64,000 nt of DNA from CAZOZZ01 sp965247425 (GTDB lineage: Bacteria > Acidobacteriota > Terriglobia > 20CM-2-55-15). Location: contig OZ252023.1 of the NCBI GenBank assembly GCA_965247425.1, positions 1,178,001 to 1,242,000 on the forward strand. Direction: 5' to 3'. Shown piece after piece: positions 15,001 through 24,128 of the stretch. The notes under the pieces are model-generated. The model was not told the origin of the DNA and searched no databases. It saw only the letters and a list, made by a program, of their open reading frames with translations. The translations under genes were made by a program, and so were the position numbers. Each line of letters opens with the position of its first letter. Position 1 is the first letter of the stretch.

Positions 15001-15086
15001 GCCTGGGTGGCGGAACTGGCAGACGCACCGGACTTAAAATCCGGAGTCCTTTGCGGGACGTGCGGGTTCGATTCCCGCCCCAGGCA
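15001..15086 (+). tRNA. tRNA-Leu (UAA)
   Basis: Type II tRNA of 86 nt. The acceptor GCCTGGG (15001-15007) pairs with CCCAGGC (15079-15085), discriminator A. The anticodon stem CCGGA/TCCGG encloses CTTAAAA with anticodon TAA. A long variable arm (GTCCTTTGCGGGAC) and a T-arm GCGGGTTCGATTCCCGC are present. CCA is not encoded. A degraded second copy of its 3' half lies at 17827. Confidence 0.95.
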
Positions 15087-15214
15087 TTTGGTTGCAATCA
15101 GTTAGCCGCATGACGTTTTGCGTCGCCAAAATCACCAACTTTGCCCGAACTATGCCCGTGGACTCGTTGAGGTAGGATTCCACTGCCAGGCATCCCTCTC
15201 GGTTCCTCGCTCTG

Positions 15215-15913
15215 TCAATCCGGCCGCAGACTTTCTATGAGAGGATCGTCCCGCCCGGCCCTGTCTCCTCCTCTGTCGGATCCTCGAACCTCAAGGGCAT
15301 AGTCTCCGTAAAAGGAACGCACACCCGTTCTTGGGTACTCCCTCGGCGAGAGGAAGATGCGGTAACCGAGTTCGGCCATGTCGGTGTCGAACCTATACCC
15401 CCTCGGCCCGTCCAGCTCCAGCTTGGTCGGCAGGTAACCGTCGTCTTCCAACGTCGCAATCGGCAGGTAGGAACCCGTTCGCACTTTCGCCGCCACCTGC
15501 GCAGTCTGTACGAGCCGGATGATGTCGATGGCGCCTTGCTCGTTTTCAGCCCGAAGGTGCAGAACGTGGTCCTCTACCGTGAACTCGATCCTTCCGGATT
15601 GGACGACGCCCCGCCAGGCCCATTCGTCCTCGCCCCCTTCAAACCGCAGGTCCAGCAGTTCGTCCTGGAGACGAACCGACGCGATTTGCGATCCGTCGGA
15701 TCGCTCTCGAGTGCCGAACACGGTCAGATCAATAGACTCCAGGCCGAGGTCCTCGAACAATCTTTCCCGGACGATCTCATGAACTTCATCGTCCGGGATT
15801 GAGGGACGGGGGCGGGACCACAGTGTGCCGAGAATCAAGAGCAGGGCTACCGCCCCGAAAAACGGCCACTCTTTGATCCAGCGAGACAAGTAGGAGCCTC
15901 GAACCGACATCAC
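15215..15913 (-). CDS. Membrane-anchored hypothetical protein
   Basis: About 232 residues from the GTG at 15913, which overlaps the previous stop; an ATG follows one codon later. One TM helix (WPFFGAVALLLILGTLW) near the N-terminus anchors an extracytoplasmic domain. The C-terminal half has a pattern seen in type IV pilin-like secreted proteins: a helix IIRLVQTAQVAAKVRTGSYL, then GYLPTKLELDGPRGYRFDTD and a YRIFLSP...FYGDYAL strand pair. Co-transcribed with the CapA-like gene. Function unknown. Confidence 0.6.
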   Translation of the reverse strand: MMSVRGSYLSRWIKEWPFFGAVALLLILGTLWSRPRPSIPDDEVHEIVRERLFEDLGLESIDLTVFGTRERSDGSQIASVRLQDELLDLRFEGGEDEWAWRGVVQSGRIEFTVEDHVLHLRAENEQGAIDIIRLVQTAQVAAKVRTGSYLPIATLEDDGYLPTKLELDGPRGYRFDTDMAELGYRIFLSPREYPRTGVRSFYGDYALEVRGSDRGGDRAGRDDPLIESLRPD

Positions 15914-17163
15914 TAGACGTTCACTTCAGCGAACCAGCCATGACGGTCGATGCGGGTCCCATAGGGTGCGGAAAGTGTTTCCAACTCTGTCATGATGCGC
16001 ACCCCCTCGTCGGAGTCGGCAAAGAAGGGGTTGCCGTCCTTATAGATGTCGACGGTCACTGGCAGCAAATCCAGGCGCCGGACTCCACTCTCGCCGACCA
16101 ACATCCTGGCAACAGCCGTCATGCGGTGCTCGGGGGTGTTGAAGCCACTCTCGATAAAACGGACCAGTGACGGCGATTGCGTGAACTGCGGCAGGGATTT
16201 TCCGTTCTGAAGAGCCTGGAGGTAGAAGTGTCCGAGACTGTACAGGATAGGCTTGCCGCGGTGAATTTCGATGGCATTCAATACGTGCGGACCATGGCCG
16301 ACGACCAGGTCCGCGCCGGCGTCGATCGCCGCGCGGCAGATGATCTTCCTCCCCTCGGCTACCTCCCGCCGATCGGCTCTGCTCCAATGCATGTGGAAGG
16401 AGACCATCAGAAAATCGACCTGAGTCCGAGCACGCTCCACCGCGTCGATGAGCGTGGCAAGATCTGATGCCCGGGGCAACAGCATTGAACTGCCGCTGCC
16501 TCCGGGTATCGTGACCTCATGCCCCGAAATGACTGCGACGCCGGGCTTGGAGTCTGTGGCTCGAGCTCGTTCGATGTAGCTTGTGCCATCCACCGTCGCC
16601 GCCGCGCACCAAAACGCCAGGGTGCCTACGCGGCGACCCTTAGCAGTCGCAATCCCTGGGCTCAAAGCACCTTCCAAGTCTTTTCCGCCACCGGCGACGA
16701 CGAATCCTCGATCGCTCATCTCTTCGAGCCCCTGTAGCGCGGCCTCCTCTCCGAGGTCCATGTAGTGGTTGTTCGCCAGGGCAAGGATGTCGAGACCGGC
16801 AGCTTTGAAGTCGTCGAGAATCGACGGCCAACCCATTGCAGACGCTTTCGGCTCGATGTAACCGACGGACGCGATCGCCTCCTCGCAATTACCGAACGCG
16901 AGGTCGGCCTCTCGCATAACCCGGTACATCTGCCGCGCCTGAGGCTCGGGGCGGGTGCTCGCGGGGGAACTTATGATCATATCTCCCACGGCCGTGAGCA
17001 CAAACTCGTCGGGGCTGGGCGCTTCCAACTGCCCGACCCGGTCGGACCACAGCCCTTCGATCTCTTGAGGCGGAACCGCGGCAAGCGGGTTCGCCCATCG
17101 GGGTGAAGCAACTGAAAACGCCGCGACACCGCCTATCCATTTCAATGCTTCCCGCCGACGCAT
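15913..17163 (-). CDS. CapA-family metallophosphatase-like protein, Tat-exported
   Basis: 416 residues from the ATG at 17163 (GGGAGG upstream). The N-terminus MRRREALKWIGGVAAFSVA is a twin-arginine signal. The body has the PGA_cap/CapA signatures of the calcineurin-like fold: AVGDMIIS, FGNCEEAI, ALANNHYMDLGEE, SFHMHW and VGHGPHVL followed by YSLGHF. CapA-like proteins are linked to poly-gamma-glutamate and cell-surface polymers, but many stand alone with unknown substrate, as here (no capBC). The protein is expected in the periplasm. Confidence 0.8.
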   Translation of the reverse strand: MRRREALKWIGGVAAFSVASPRWANPLAAVPPQEIEGLWSDRVGQLEAPSPDEFVLTAVGDMIISSPASTRPEPQARQMYRVMREADLAFGNCEEAIASVGYIEPKASAMGWPSILDDFKAAGLDILALANNHYMDLGEEAALQGLEEMSDRGFVVAGGGKDLEGALSPGIATAKGRRVGTLAFWCAAATVDGTSYIERARATDSKPGVAVISGHEVTIPGGSGSSMLLPRASDLATLIDAVERARTQVDFLMVSFHMHWSRADRREVAEGRKIICRAAIDAGADLVVGHGPHVLNAIEIHRGKPILYSLGHFYLQALQNGKSLPQFTQSPSLVRFIESGFNTPEHRMTAVARMLVGESGVRRLDLLPVTVDIYKDGNPFFADSDEGVRIMTELETLSAPYGTRIDRHGWFAEVNV

Positions 17164-17214
17164 ACACACCTCCCTTGGAATTCTAGGCGACAGCTTTACG
17201 TTGAACTCGTGTTT

Positions 17215-17385
17215 TCATGATCGCATAGCGAGTTTGACCCGAAAGCTTTTTTCCCCTCCCTCTCCGCAACGTCCGAAGTAGGTTCCACGCCACACCTCGC
17301 CCATGCCACCCTTGCCGAGGGCGGACTTGATCTCGTAGTGGTCAACTGCGTGCCAGGTTGCATCGTTTAGGTGTCTTGGAGCGAT
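17215..17385 (-). pseudogene. Ser/Thr protein kinase N-lobe fragment
   Basis: On the minus strand the frame reads HAVDHYEIKSALGKGGMGEV, then WRG, the glycine-rich loop of bacterial PknB-type kinases (YEI...LGxGGMGEVWRG). After this it runs into an unrelated short tail and a stop at 17215-17217. The invariant Lys helix and catalytic loop are missing. A gene remnant, consistent with decay in this segment. Confidence 0.65.
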
Positions 17386-17488
17386 CCGTGAAAAACTCCG
17401 TAAATACTACGGCAGGAGGGAGTTGGGGTCAACTAACAACCACCCGGTTGTAAAGCCCGACAGGACAGGTGTACCGAATTAGCGGGGT

Positions 17489-17701
17489 TCAACCACCGCA
17501 CCCCGTCGCGATCGCAAGAACCCGGCACACCTCATTCATTTTTTTCGACCCAATCGTGCCGACAAAACGTTCGAGGCGTGCCTTGTCGACAGTTTGGACG
17601 TGGTCCAGGTTGATAGCAGAGTCGTGCTTCAGGCCTTCGTCGACCCCGACGATGACTTCGCTCGGTGCTCCCCGAATCGCTGATGTGATCGGAGCTATCA
17701 T
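17489..17701 (-). pseudogene. MazF toxin C-terminal fragment
   Basis: 70 residues beginning MIAPITSAIRGAPSEVIVG and continuing DHVQTVDKARLERFVGTI and MNEVCRVLAIATG. This is the second half of MazF/PemK endoribonucleases (..IAPITS..., NLDxLQTVxKxRL.., MxEVxxALxxALG). The first half, with the RGDIW strand and nucleic-acid loop, is absent; a stop lies 9 nt upstream of the ATG in frame. No antitoxin gene is next to it. Non-functional remnant. Confidence 0.7.
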
Positions 17702-17826
17702 TAACGTGGACTATATATGTGGATCAAAGGGTAATCTGTAATGACCCCGGGTGCGGTATGAACCGTAAGGCCTGTAAGCCACAGTAGAGAAGGGAATTAC
17801 GAGGGGCACCTCCATTCCCGCTCGAA

Positions 17827-17888
17827 GGACTTAAGATCCGGAAGTCCTTTTCTCCGGACGTACGGGATCGATTCCCACCCCGGCCCCT
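17827..17888 (+). repeat. Degraded duplicate of the tRNA-Leu 3' half
   Basis: GGACTTAAGATCCGGAAGTC and the following bases, through TCGATTCCCACCCC, align with the intact tRNA from the anticodon arm to the 3' end, with scattered substitutions. Similarity continues about 50 nt past the tRNA (GCCGC..GACGT...GTCG..AAATC in both). The 5' half is not recognisable. This has the form of an attachment-site duplication left by an integrated element, or of an old local duplication. The rest of the 17170-18062 gap holds only the two pseudogenes. Confidence 0.65.
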
Positions 17889-18062
17889 AAAATCCAGCCA
17901 GCTTGCCGCGCGACGTGTTTTTCAGTTCATCGTCGAAATCGGTTGAACAAGGGGGGTGGATTCTCCTTGCTCAGATTGCCGTATAGTGATAAAAACGCTA
18001 GAGATCTAGCAATGTCCAAAATCTTGAGAGAACCCCTGAATCAACGGGAGGCCCAAGTAACA

Positions 18063-20534
18063 ATGATAAGGCGCAGCACTGTCACCCTGGCTGCAGTATT
18101 CGTGTGTCTGATCGTCATGGCGGGGATCAATCTTGCCGGACAGCAGACGCCGAACACTGCCGTTGGCATGACCCGGGCGAACGACGTTCCATTGTCAGCC
18201 GAATCCCAACAGGCGATCATCGACCAATATTGCGCGTACTGTCACGACGACGTTGAAATGGCGGGCAATATGAGCATGTCCGGTCTGGACTTCACACACG
18301 TCGAGGACAGTGGCGAGCTGGTTGAAAAAATGATCGGGAAGCTGCGTCTGGGGATGATGCCGCCTGTCGGCGCCGACCGCCCTGATGCAGACACCCTCCT
18401 GGCCCTGGTCGAGACCATGGAGTCGACTGTCGACGAGGCGGCCCGGGCCGCTCCCGACCCTGGCGGCCGTCGGTTCCAGCGACTCAGTCGGGCCGAATAC
18501 GAGCGCGTGATCTACGATTTGCTGACACTTGATGTCGACGCGGGGAAGTGGCTCCCCGCCGACCTGTTCATGGGCGCCTTCGACAACCAGTCGGCCGCCC
18601 AGCCGTTCTCACCGACCGTCCTGGATGCGTTTCTGAGGGCCGGCAGCGAGGTTGCCCGCCTGGCGCTGGGTAACCCCGAGGCGGTGTCCTCGACGACGAA
18701 GCATGTCAGCCCGGAGCGGGTTTCTCAGCACTCCTGGGATCGGCTCGACGGCGCGCCGTTCGGGACTCGGGGTGGCACGGTCGTCACGCACGACTTTCCC
18801 GCCGATGGAGAATACGTCTTCCAGGTGAAGACCAGCCAGGGGAGTGGGAATCAGACGGCGGTCGAGGATCTCGACATCTCCATCGACGGAGAGGGAGTCG
18901 CGCTCCTGATGCTCCAGCACAACGCTGGAGGGCGCTCACGGGATGGCGTGGGCCAGAGGCTGGCCGACTTCGAGGCCCAGGTCGGCGGCAAACGGACCGA
19001 GCCGATTTTCGTCCGTGCCGGCCAGCATAGCGTTTCGGCGGCGTTCGTCAACCTGATCGACGGTCCGTACGAGGACCGGTTCAGTCCCGTCGAGTGGTCG
19101 GCCACGCATCCAATAACAAGTGCGCAATACGGAATCACGGGGCTGACGCATGTGACCGAGCTGTGGATCACGGGTCCCACAAACGTTTCCGGAGTTTCTG
19201 AGACCCAGAGTCGCGAGAAGATCTTTACCTGCCATCCGACGTCGCCCGAGCAAGAGCGTTCCTGCGCCGAGGCGATCCTCACGAAGCTTGCGACTCAGGC
19301 GTATCGGCGTCCCATGACCCAGACCGACGTGGCGGACCTGCTGTACTTCTACGACGAGGGAGCCGCCGCAGGGGAGGGCTTTGAGATTGGAGTCCGCATG
19401 GCACTGCAGTCGATCCTCGTGTCGCCTGAATTCCTCTTCCGACTGGAGCGGGAGCCTGTCAACACCCGGCCGGGTGAGAGCTATCGACTGAGCGATATCG
19501 AGCTCGCGACGCGTCTCTCCTTCTTCCTCTGGGCCACGGCCCCGGACGAAGAGCTCCTGGAGGTCGCTGCGAGCGGTCGGCTTTCGGATCCCTCAGTCCT
19601 CGAGCAGCAGGTTGCGCGGATGCTCGAGGATCCACGCTCGGAGACGCTGGCCTCCCGCTTCGCCCATCAGTGGCTGAGGCTGCAGGACGTCGGGGAGATC
19701 TGGCCGCAAGCCTATCTCTATCCGGATTTCACCGGACAGCTCGCCGACGCTTTGGTTCGGGAGACCGAGCTGCTTTTCGAGTACCTGGTCGAGGAAGACC
19801 GGAGCCTGTTCGAGCTTTTCGAAGCCGACTACACATTCCTCAACGGGCTGTTGGCCCAGCACTACGAGATCGAGGGCGTCTACGGGGAGGAATTCCGCCG
19901 GGTCGATTACCCGAACGACCGGCGTCGTGGACTTCTCAGCCACGGGAGCATGCTACACCTGACCTCCATGTCGGACCGGACGTCTCCGGTGCTTCGCGGC
20001 AAGTGGGTCCTGGAGGTGCTACTGGGGTCGCCGCCCCCGCCTCCACCGGAGAACGTGCCGTCCTTCGAGTCGAGCCCGAGCGTTGCCGGAGGCCGCCGTC
20101 TGAACACCCGCGAGCGGATGGAAGTACACCGCGAGAACCCGGCGTGCAACTCCTGCCACCGGTTCATGGACCCCATCGGCCTGGCGCTGGACAACTTCGA
20201 TGCCACAGGCAGGTGGCGGGTCCGTGAGAACATGGCCCAACTCGACACGAGCGGCGACTACTACGACGGAACGCCGATCGCCTCGCCCGCCGAACTCGTC
20301 GACGCTCTACTTAAGCGTCCGATCCCGCTCGTGCGGCACTTCACGGAAAACCTGCTGGCATATTCGCTCGGCCGTCCCGTGGAGCACTTCGACCAGCCGA
20401 CGATCCGTGCCATCGCCCGCGAGGCTGAAGCTAGCGAATATCACCTGTCGTCTTTCATCATGGGAGTGGTGAAGAGCGGCGCATTCCAGATGAAGCGGAC
20501 GGCCATCACCGACGACTCTGGCGGCGACCATTAA
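18063..20534 (+). CDS. DUF1592/DUF1588/DUF1585 multidomain protein with cytochrome motif
   Basis: About 823 residues from the ATG at 18063 (GGGAGG upstream), giving a signal peptide MIRRSTVTLAAVFVCLIVMAG. An early CAYCH motif (haem-binding type, Planctomycete cytochrome C domain) is followed by the DUF1587, DUF1595, DUF1592 (LATRLSFFLWATAPDEELL), DUF1588 (GLLSHGSMLHLTSMSDRTSP, ACNSCHRFMDPIGLALDNFD with a second CxxCH) and DUF1585 blocks. These secreted proteins occur with DUF1552 partners in Planctomycetes, Verrucomicrobia and Acidobacteria. Their reaction is unknown; a redox role is inferred from the two CxxCH motifs. Confidence 0.85.
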   Translation: MIRRSTVTLAAVFVCLIVMAGINLAGQQTPNTAVGMTRANDVPLSAESQQAIIDQYCAYCHDDVEMAGNMSMSGLDFTHVEDSGELVEKMIGKLRLGMMPPVGADRPDADTLLALVETMESTVDEAARAAPDPGGRRFQRLSRAEYERVIYDLLTLDVDAGKWLPADLFMGAFDNQSAAQPFSPTVLDAFLRAGSEVARLALGNPEAVSSTTKHVSPERVSQHSWDRLDGAPFGTRGGTVVTHDFPADGEYVFQVKTSQGSGNQTAVEDLDISIDGEGVALLMLQHNAGGRSRDGVGQRLADFEAQVGGKRTEPIFVRAGQHSVSAAFVNLIDGPYEDRFSPVEWSATHPITSAQYGITGLTHVTELWITGPTNVSGVSETQSREKIFTCHPTSPEQERSCAEAILTKLATQAYRRPMTQTDVADLLYFYDEGAAAGEGFEIGVRMALQSILVSPEFLFRLEREPVNTRPGESYRLSDIELATRLSFFLWATAPDEELLEVAASGRLSDPSVLEQQVARMLEDPRSETLASRFAHQWLRLQDVGEIWPQAYLYPDFTGQLADALVRETELLFEYLVEEDRSLFELFEADYTFLNGLLAQHYEIEGVYGEEFRRVDYPNDRRRGLLSHGSMLHLTSMSDRTSPVLRGKWVLEVLLGSPPPPPPENVPSFESSPSVAGGRRLNTRERMEVHRENPACNSCHRFMDPIGLALDNFDATGRWRVRENMAQLDTSGDYYDGTPIASPAELVDALLKRPIPLVRHFTENLLAYSLGRPVEHFDQPTIRAIAREAEASEYHLSSFIMGVVKSGAFQMKRTAITDDSGGDH

Positions 20535-20564
20535 ACAGACCCAACGGTTCAGGAGACTCCAACT

Positions 20565-21974
20565 ATGTCCTACATCACTGGAAAATACATACCTCGACGG
20601 ACCTTTTTGCGGGGCGCCGGCGCCATCGTGGCGCTGCCGTTCATGGAGGCGATGGTACCGGCCGGGCGAGCTTCGCAACGCCCAGCGGCGAAGCAGTTCA
20701 CGCGCTTTATCGGCGTTGAGGAGTCGATGGGCTGCGCGGGCGGCAGCGACTGGGGCAACCAGCGACAGCTTTTCGCACCGGCGAAGATTGGCCGCAACTT
20801 TGAGTTTGTGACGGACAGCCATCTGAAGCCCCTCGAGGCGTACCGGGACTACCTGACCGTCGTCAGCCAGACCGACGTCAGAATGGCGAGTTCCCTGACG
20901 CCCGACGAGATCGGCGGCGGCCACGATCGGGCCTCTGCGGTGTTCCTGACCCAGGCCCATCCCCTACGCAAGTCGGGCGAGGTCTACCTTGGGAAGTCAC
21001 TGGACCAGGTCCATGCGGACCGCTTTGGACAGGATACCGTGCTGCCCTCGATCGAGCTCACCACCGAGTTGGGCGGGCCCGGCGGGTGCGAATACAGCTA
21101 CCACTGCGCATACGGGACGACGATTGCCTGGGCGTCTCCCACCGAGCCGCTTCCACCGATCGCCGATCCGAGGGCGGTCTTCGAGCAGCTCTTCGGCGTC
21201 GGGGACTCGGCGGTGGACCGTGCCGGCCGGCGGCAGACGAACGGGAGCCTGCTCGACTGGGTCGGGACCAAGCTGTCCCGGCTGAAGAGCGAGCTGGGGG
21301 CAGTCGACCGCATGGCCCTGGACCAATACACGAGCCACATCCGCGAGATGGAGCGGAGGATTCAGCTCGTCGAGGCGCAGAACAACAGCGGCGAGGAGCG
21401 GGCGATGCCGGAGGCGCCGGCGGGCGTTCCCGACCGGTGGGAAGATCACATGGAGTTGATGTTCGACCTCCAGTTGGTGGCGCTCCAGGCGGATCTGACG
21501 CGTGTGATCACCTTCAAGCCAGGGGCGGACAGGTCGAGCATGACCTTCCCGGAGAGCGGAACGAGCAAGCCGTGGCACTCGGCGTCCCACCACGGAAACA
21601 CGCCCGACGGCATCATGGCCTACAACATGATCAACACGTACCGCCTCGGCCAGTTCACTTACTTCCTGGAGAAGATGAAGAACACGATGGACGGGGACGC
21701 TTCTCTTCTGGACAAGACCGTCATCGTCTGGGGTTCGGCGATGGGCGATGGGAACGTGCACAACAACATTCGGTGTCCGCTGCTCCTGATGGGGCACGCG
21801 AACGGAGCGCTGGAGGGCAACGTCCACGTGAGCGCCGAGAAGGGGACGCCGATGGCGAACGCGTTCCTGAGCCTGATGCATCGAATCGGACACGACGACC
21901 TGGAGTTCTTCGGCGACAGCACGGGCGAGTTCCCGCTGACTGTGTCGGATTCGAGTTCGGAGGGGGCACTGTGA
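20565..21974 (+). CDS. DUF1552 family protein, Tat-exported
   Basis: 469 residues, 30 nt after the DUF1592 gene. The N-terminus IPRRTFLRGAGAIVALPFM is a Tat signal typical of DUF1552 proteins. Conserved segments include FIGVEESMGCAGGSDWG, GGHDRASAVFLTQAHPL, and the C-terminal DKTVIVWGSAMGDGNVHNN, which recalls the sulfatase-like fold of DUF1501. Always found with DUF1592-type genes, so the two are likely a secreted complex. Substrate unknown. Confidence 0.85.
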   Translation: MSYITGKYIPRRTFLRGAGAIVALPFMEAMVPAGRASQRPAAKQFTRFIGVEESMGCAGGSDWGNQRQLFAPAKIGRNFEFVTDSHLKPLEAYRDYLTVVSQTDVRMASSLTPDEIGGGHDRASAVFLTQAHPLRKSGEVYLGKSLDQVHADRFGQDTVLPSIELTTELGGPGGCEYSYHCAYGTTIAWASPTEPLPPIADPRAVFEQLFGVGDSAVDRAGRRQTNGSLLDWVGTKLSRLKSELGAVDRMALDQYTSHIREMERRIQLVEAQNNSGEERAMPEAPAGVPDRWEDHMELMFDLQLVALQADLTRVITFKPGADRSSMTFPESGTSKPWHSASHHGNTPDGIMAYNMINTYRLGQFTYFLEKMKNTMDGDASLLDKTVIVWGSAMGDGNVHNNIRCPLLLMGHANGALEGNVHVSAEKGTPMANAFLSLMHRIGHDDLEFFGDSTGEFPLTVSDSSSEGAL

Positions 21975-23881
21975 ATTCAAGAACAGGCACGTGCCTGACT
22001 GCTGCGGTCCTCGCAATTGCGCTGATGGCCGGGTCGGTTGCGGCGGCCGACGTGGCGCTTCTGGATGCGACGAAGCGGAGTGATTTGGCGGCCGTACGGT
22101 CGCTTCTCGCCGACGGTGCGGATCCAAACGTGGCTCGCGGGGACGGGATGACCGCGCTTCATCTAGCCGCCGAGGCCGGGAGCGTCGATATCGCCAGGCT
22201 CCTGATCGATGCGGGAGCCCAGGTCTCGGCGACGACGAGAATCGGCGGTTACATGCCGATCCATCTCGCCAGCGGTGCCGCCGCCTCCTTTCTGGTTGAC
22301 GCGCTCATCGAGGCCGGCGCCGACCCGGATGCCGTGACGACGGCCAGTGGTGTGACGCCGCTCCACCTTGCCGCCAAAGCGTTCAAAGGGGAGAGCACGG
22401 TCCGGGTACTGATCGAGCACGGCGCGAGTTTGAACGCGTTGGAGGCTTCAGCTGGGCAGACACCGTTGATGTTCGCCGCGTCGTTTGGCCGCACGGGGGC
22501 GGTTCGAGAGCTCCTGGGCCACAGCGCCGACACCGCGATCAGGACGGAGGTCGTCGATGTCCTGAAGCGAATGGTCATCGACCAGGAAGCGCAGGACCGC
22601 CTTCAGGAGGCGCAGCGGGAGATAGGGGGAAACTTGCCGGAGGAAATCGGCCCGGCCTTAACCCCGACCCAGGCTCAAGCGGCCATCGCCGTCCAGCGCG
22701 AGTTCCTGCGTTCGGACGAGGCGATCGCGGAGTTACTCATGAACTTCCATCCTGACGACCTGGCAAACACGCGGCTCTACAGGGGGACCGAGGTCGAGTA
22801 TCTGACGCGCCCCTGGTTTGAGACGCTTGTCGGGAAGACGGGCGGGATGACAGCGCTGCTGCATGCGGCCCGCGAAGGCCATATAGACGTGGCGGAAGCT
22901 CTCCTGGAAGATGGCGCCGACATCGATCAGGTCAGCGGCGACGGAAGCAGTCCCCTCGTCAGCGCCGTGCAGAACGGTCACTTCGATCTCGCCTTGATCC
23001 TGATCGAGCGCGGCGCCGATCCGAACCTGGCCACGAACACCGACCGGGTCGCACCGCTCTTTGGTGTATTGCAGACCCAGTGGGCAAACTTTACCAGTCA
23101 CCCGCAGCCCAGAGCTCATGAGTACCAGCAGAGCACATACATGGACGTGCTGACGGCGCTGCTCGAGGCCGGCGCTGATCCGAACGTGGCGATCAAGAGA
23201 CACCTGTGGTACTGGGAGTTCACAGTCGGGCGTGTCGGACTCGATGTTAACGGTGCCACTCCGTTCTGGCGGGCATCGTTCGCCCTGGATGTCGAGGCGA
23301 TGAAGTTGCTGGCGTCTTACGGCGCCGATCCCAATGTTCCGACCCGGTGGGACGAGGTCGGTATGAGAGGGACACGGCAAGAGGACGGACGAAGCGGGGA
23401 TGACTCGGGGTTGCGGCCGCTTCCCAAGGGAACGGCCAACATGTATCCCATACACGCTGCAGCAGGTGGCGGTTGGCTCGGGTTCGTAGCCGTCGACATG
23501 AGGCAGGTGCCGAACAACTTCTTCAATGCGGTGAAGTACCTGGTCGAGGAGCATGGTGCAGATGTCAGTGTGCCCAACTCCTGGGGCTACACGCCGCTCC
23601 ATTACGCGGCGGCCAGGGGCGACCACCAGCTGATCGAATACCTGTTGGCGAACGGTGCTGACCTGAAGGCAGTCAGCCGGCTTGGACAGTCGACGGTCGA
23701 CTTGGCCCGAGGTGGCGGAGCCGGATATCACAAGCGTGCCGGGTTCCCCGAGACAGTGGACCTGCTGTTAGGTCTCGGTGCCGAATTGAAGTGCATCGAT
23801 ACTCACTTTCGAGGCACCGGTGCCTACTGCGCGGGTTCCGGCGTGCCGCCGTTCGAGGGAGCGATAATACCCGCGCCATAG
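21971..23881 (+). CDS. Secreted ankyrin-repeat protein
   Basis: 636 residues from a GTG that overlaps the DUF1552 stop (GTGA). A Sec signal (CLTAAVLAIALMAGSVAAA) precedes about nine ankyrin repeats, such as DGMTALHLAAEAGSVDIARL, GGMTALLHAAREGHIDVAEA and WGYTPLHYAAARGDHQLIEY, with the typical DPN(V) turns. A long insertion lies between repeats around residues 200-270 (an EEIGPALTPTQAQAA helix). As third gene of the operon it likely binds the exported DUF1592/DUF1552 proteins in the periplasm; that is inference. Confidence 0.85.
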   Translation: MNSRTGTCLTAAVLAIALMAGSVAAADVALLDATKRSDLAAVRSLLADGADPNVARGDGMTALHLAAEAGSVDIARLLIDAGAQVSATTRIGGYMPIHLASGAAASFLVDALIEAGADPDAVTTASGVTPLHLAAKAFKGESTVRVLIEHGASLNALEASAGQTPLMFAASFGRTGAVRELLGHSADTAIRTEVVDVLKRMVIDQEAQDRLQEAQREIGGNLPEEIGPALTPTQAQAAIAVQREFLRSDEAIAELLMNFHPDDLANTRLYRGTEVEYLTRPWFETLVGKTGGMTALLHAAREGHIDVAEALLEDGADIDQVSGDGSSPLVSAVQNGHFDLALILIERGADPNLATNTDRVAPLFGVLQTQWANFTSHPQPRAHEYQQSTYMDVLTALLEAGADPNVAIKRHLWYWEFTVGRVGLDVNGATPFWRASFALDVEAMKLLASYGADPNVPTRWDEVGMRGTRQEDGRSGDDSGLRPLPKGTANMYPIHAAAGGGWLGFVAVDMRQVPNNFFNAVKYLVEEHGADVSVPNSWGYTPLHYAAARGDHQLIEYLLANGADLKAVSRLGQSTVDLARGGGAGYHKRAGFPETVDLLLGLGAELKCIDTHFRGTGAYCAGSGVPPFEGAIIPAP

Positions 23882-23922
23882 GTCATTTTGATCACTGGTA
23901 AACGGGTGACATGAGCGCTGCG

Positions 23923-23955
23923 GTCAGGGGCCCGGAGTTAAACTCCCCGGGCCTG
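23923..23955 (+). terminator. Imperfect GC hairpin after the ankyrin gene
   Basis: CAGGGGCCCGGAGTT and AACTCCCCGGGCCTG face each other with one bulge, 43 nt after the stop codon. No T-run follows, so termination is uncertain. The remaining 23956-24128 bases show nothing clear. Confidence 0.35.
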
Positions 23956-24128
23956 ATGCCTGGCAAACCGCGGGATTTCCAGCCTTCACTTCCTCAACCA
24001 TCTGCACAATTTCGACGATGGCTCCGGGCAGCCTTTGGCCGACGGTTTCGTCGTTCTCTGGCTTTCGTTCACGCTGAATCTCATAACGGACACTGCTTCC
24101 CGGGGATGCAGGCCTTATACTGCTTTCC

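Noticed and set aside
1..15086. Prophage integrated into the tRNA-Leu at 15001
   Set aside because: A tyrosine-integrase element normally lies on the 3' side of its tRNA, but the phage genes lie on the 5' side; no integrase is seen and the duplicated 3' half lies to the right.
14875..15105. 76-codon ORF running through the tRNA gene
   Set aside because: It has no ribosome site of quality and its C-terminal half is the translated tRNA-Leu; the tRNA and its promoter explain the sequence better.
17489..17701. Intact MazF toxin
   Set aside because: The N-terminal half of the fold is missing and an in-frame stop lies just upstream; no antitoxin gene is adjacent.
20997..22127. 376-codon minus-strand ORF opposite DUF1552
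   Set aside because: Composition (Arg, His, Val-rich) and lack of motifs are typical of antisense shadows in GC-rich genes.
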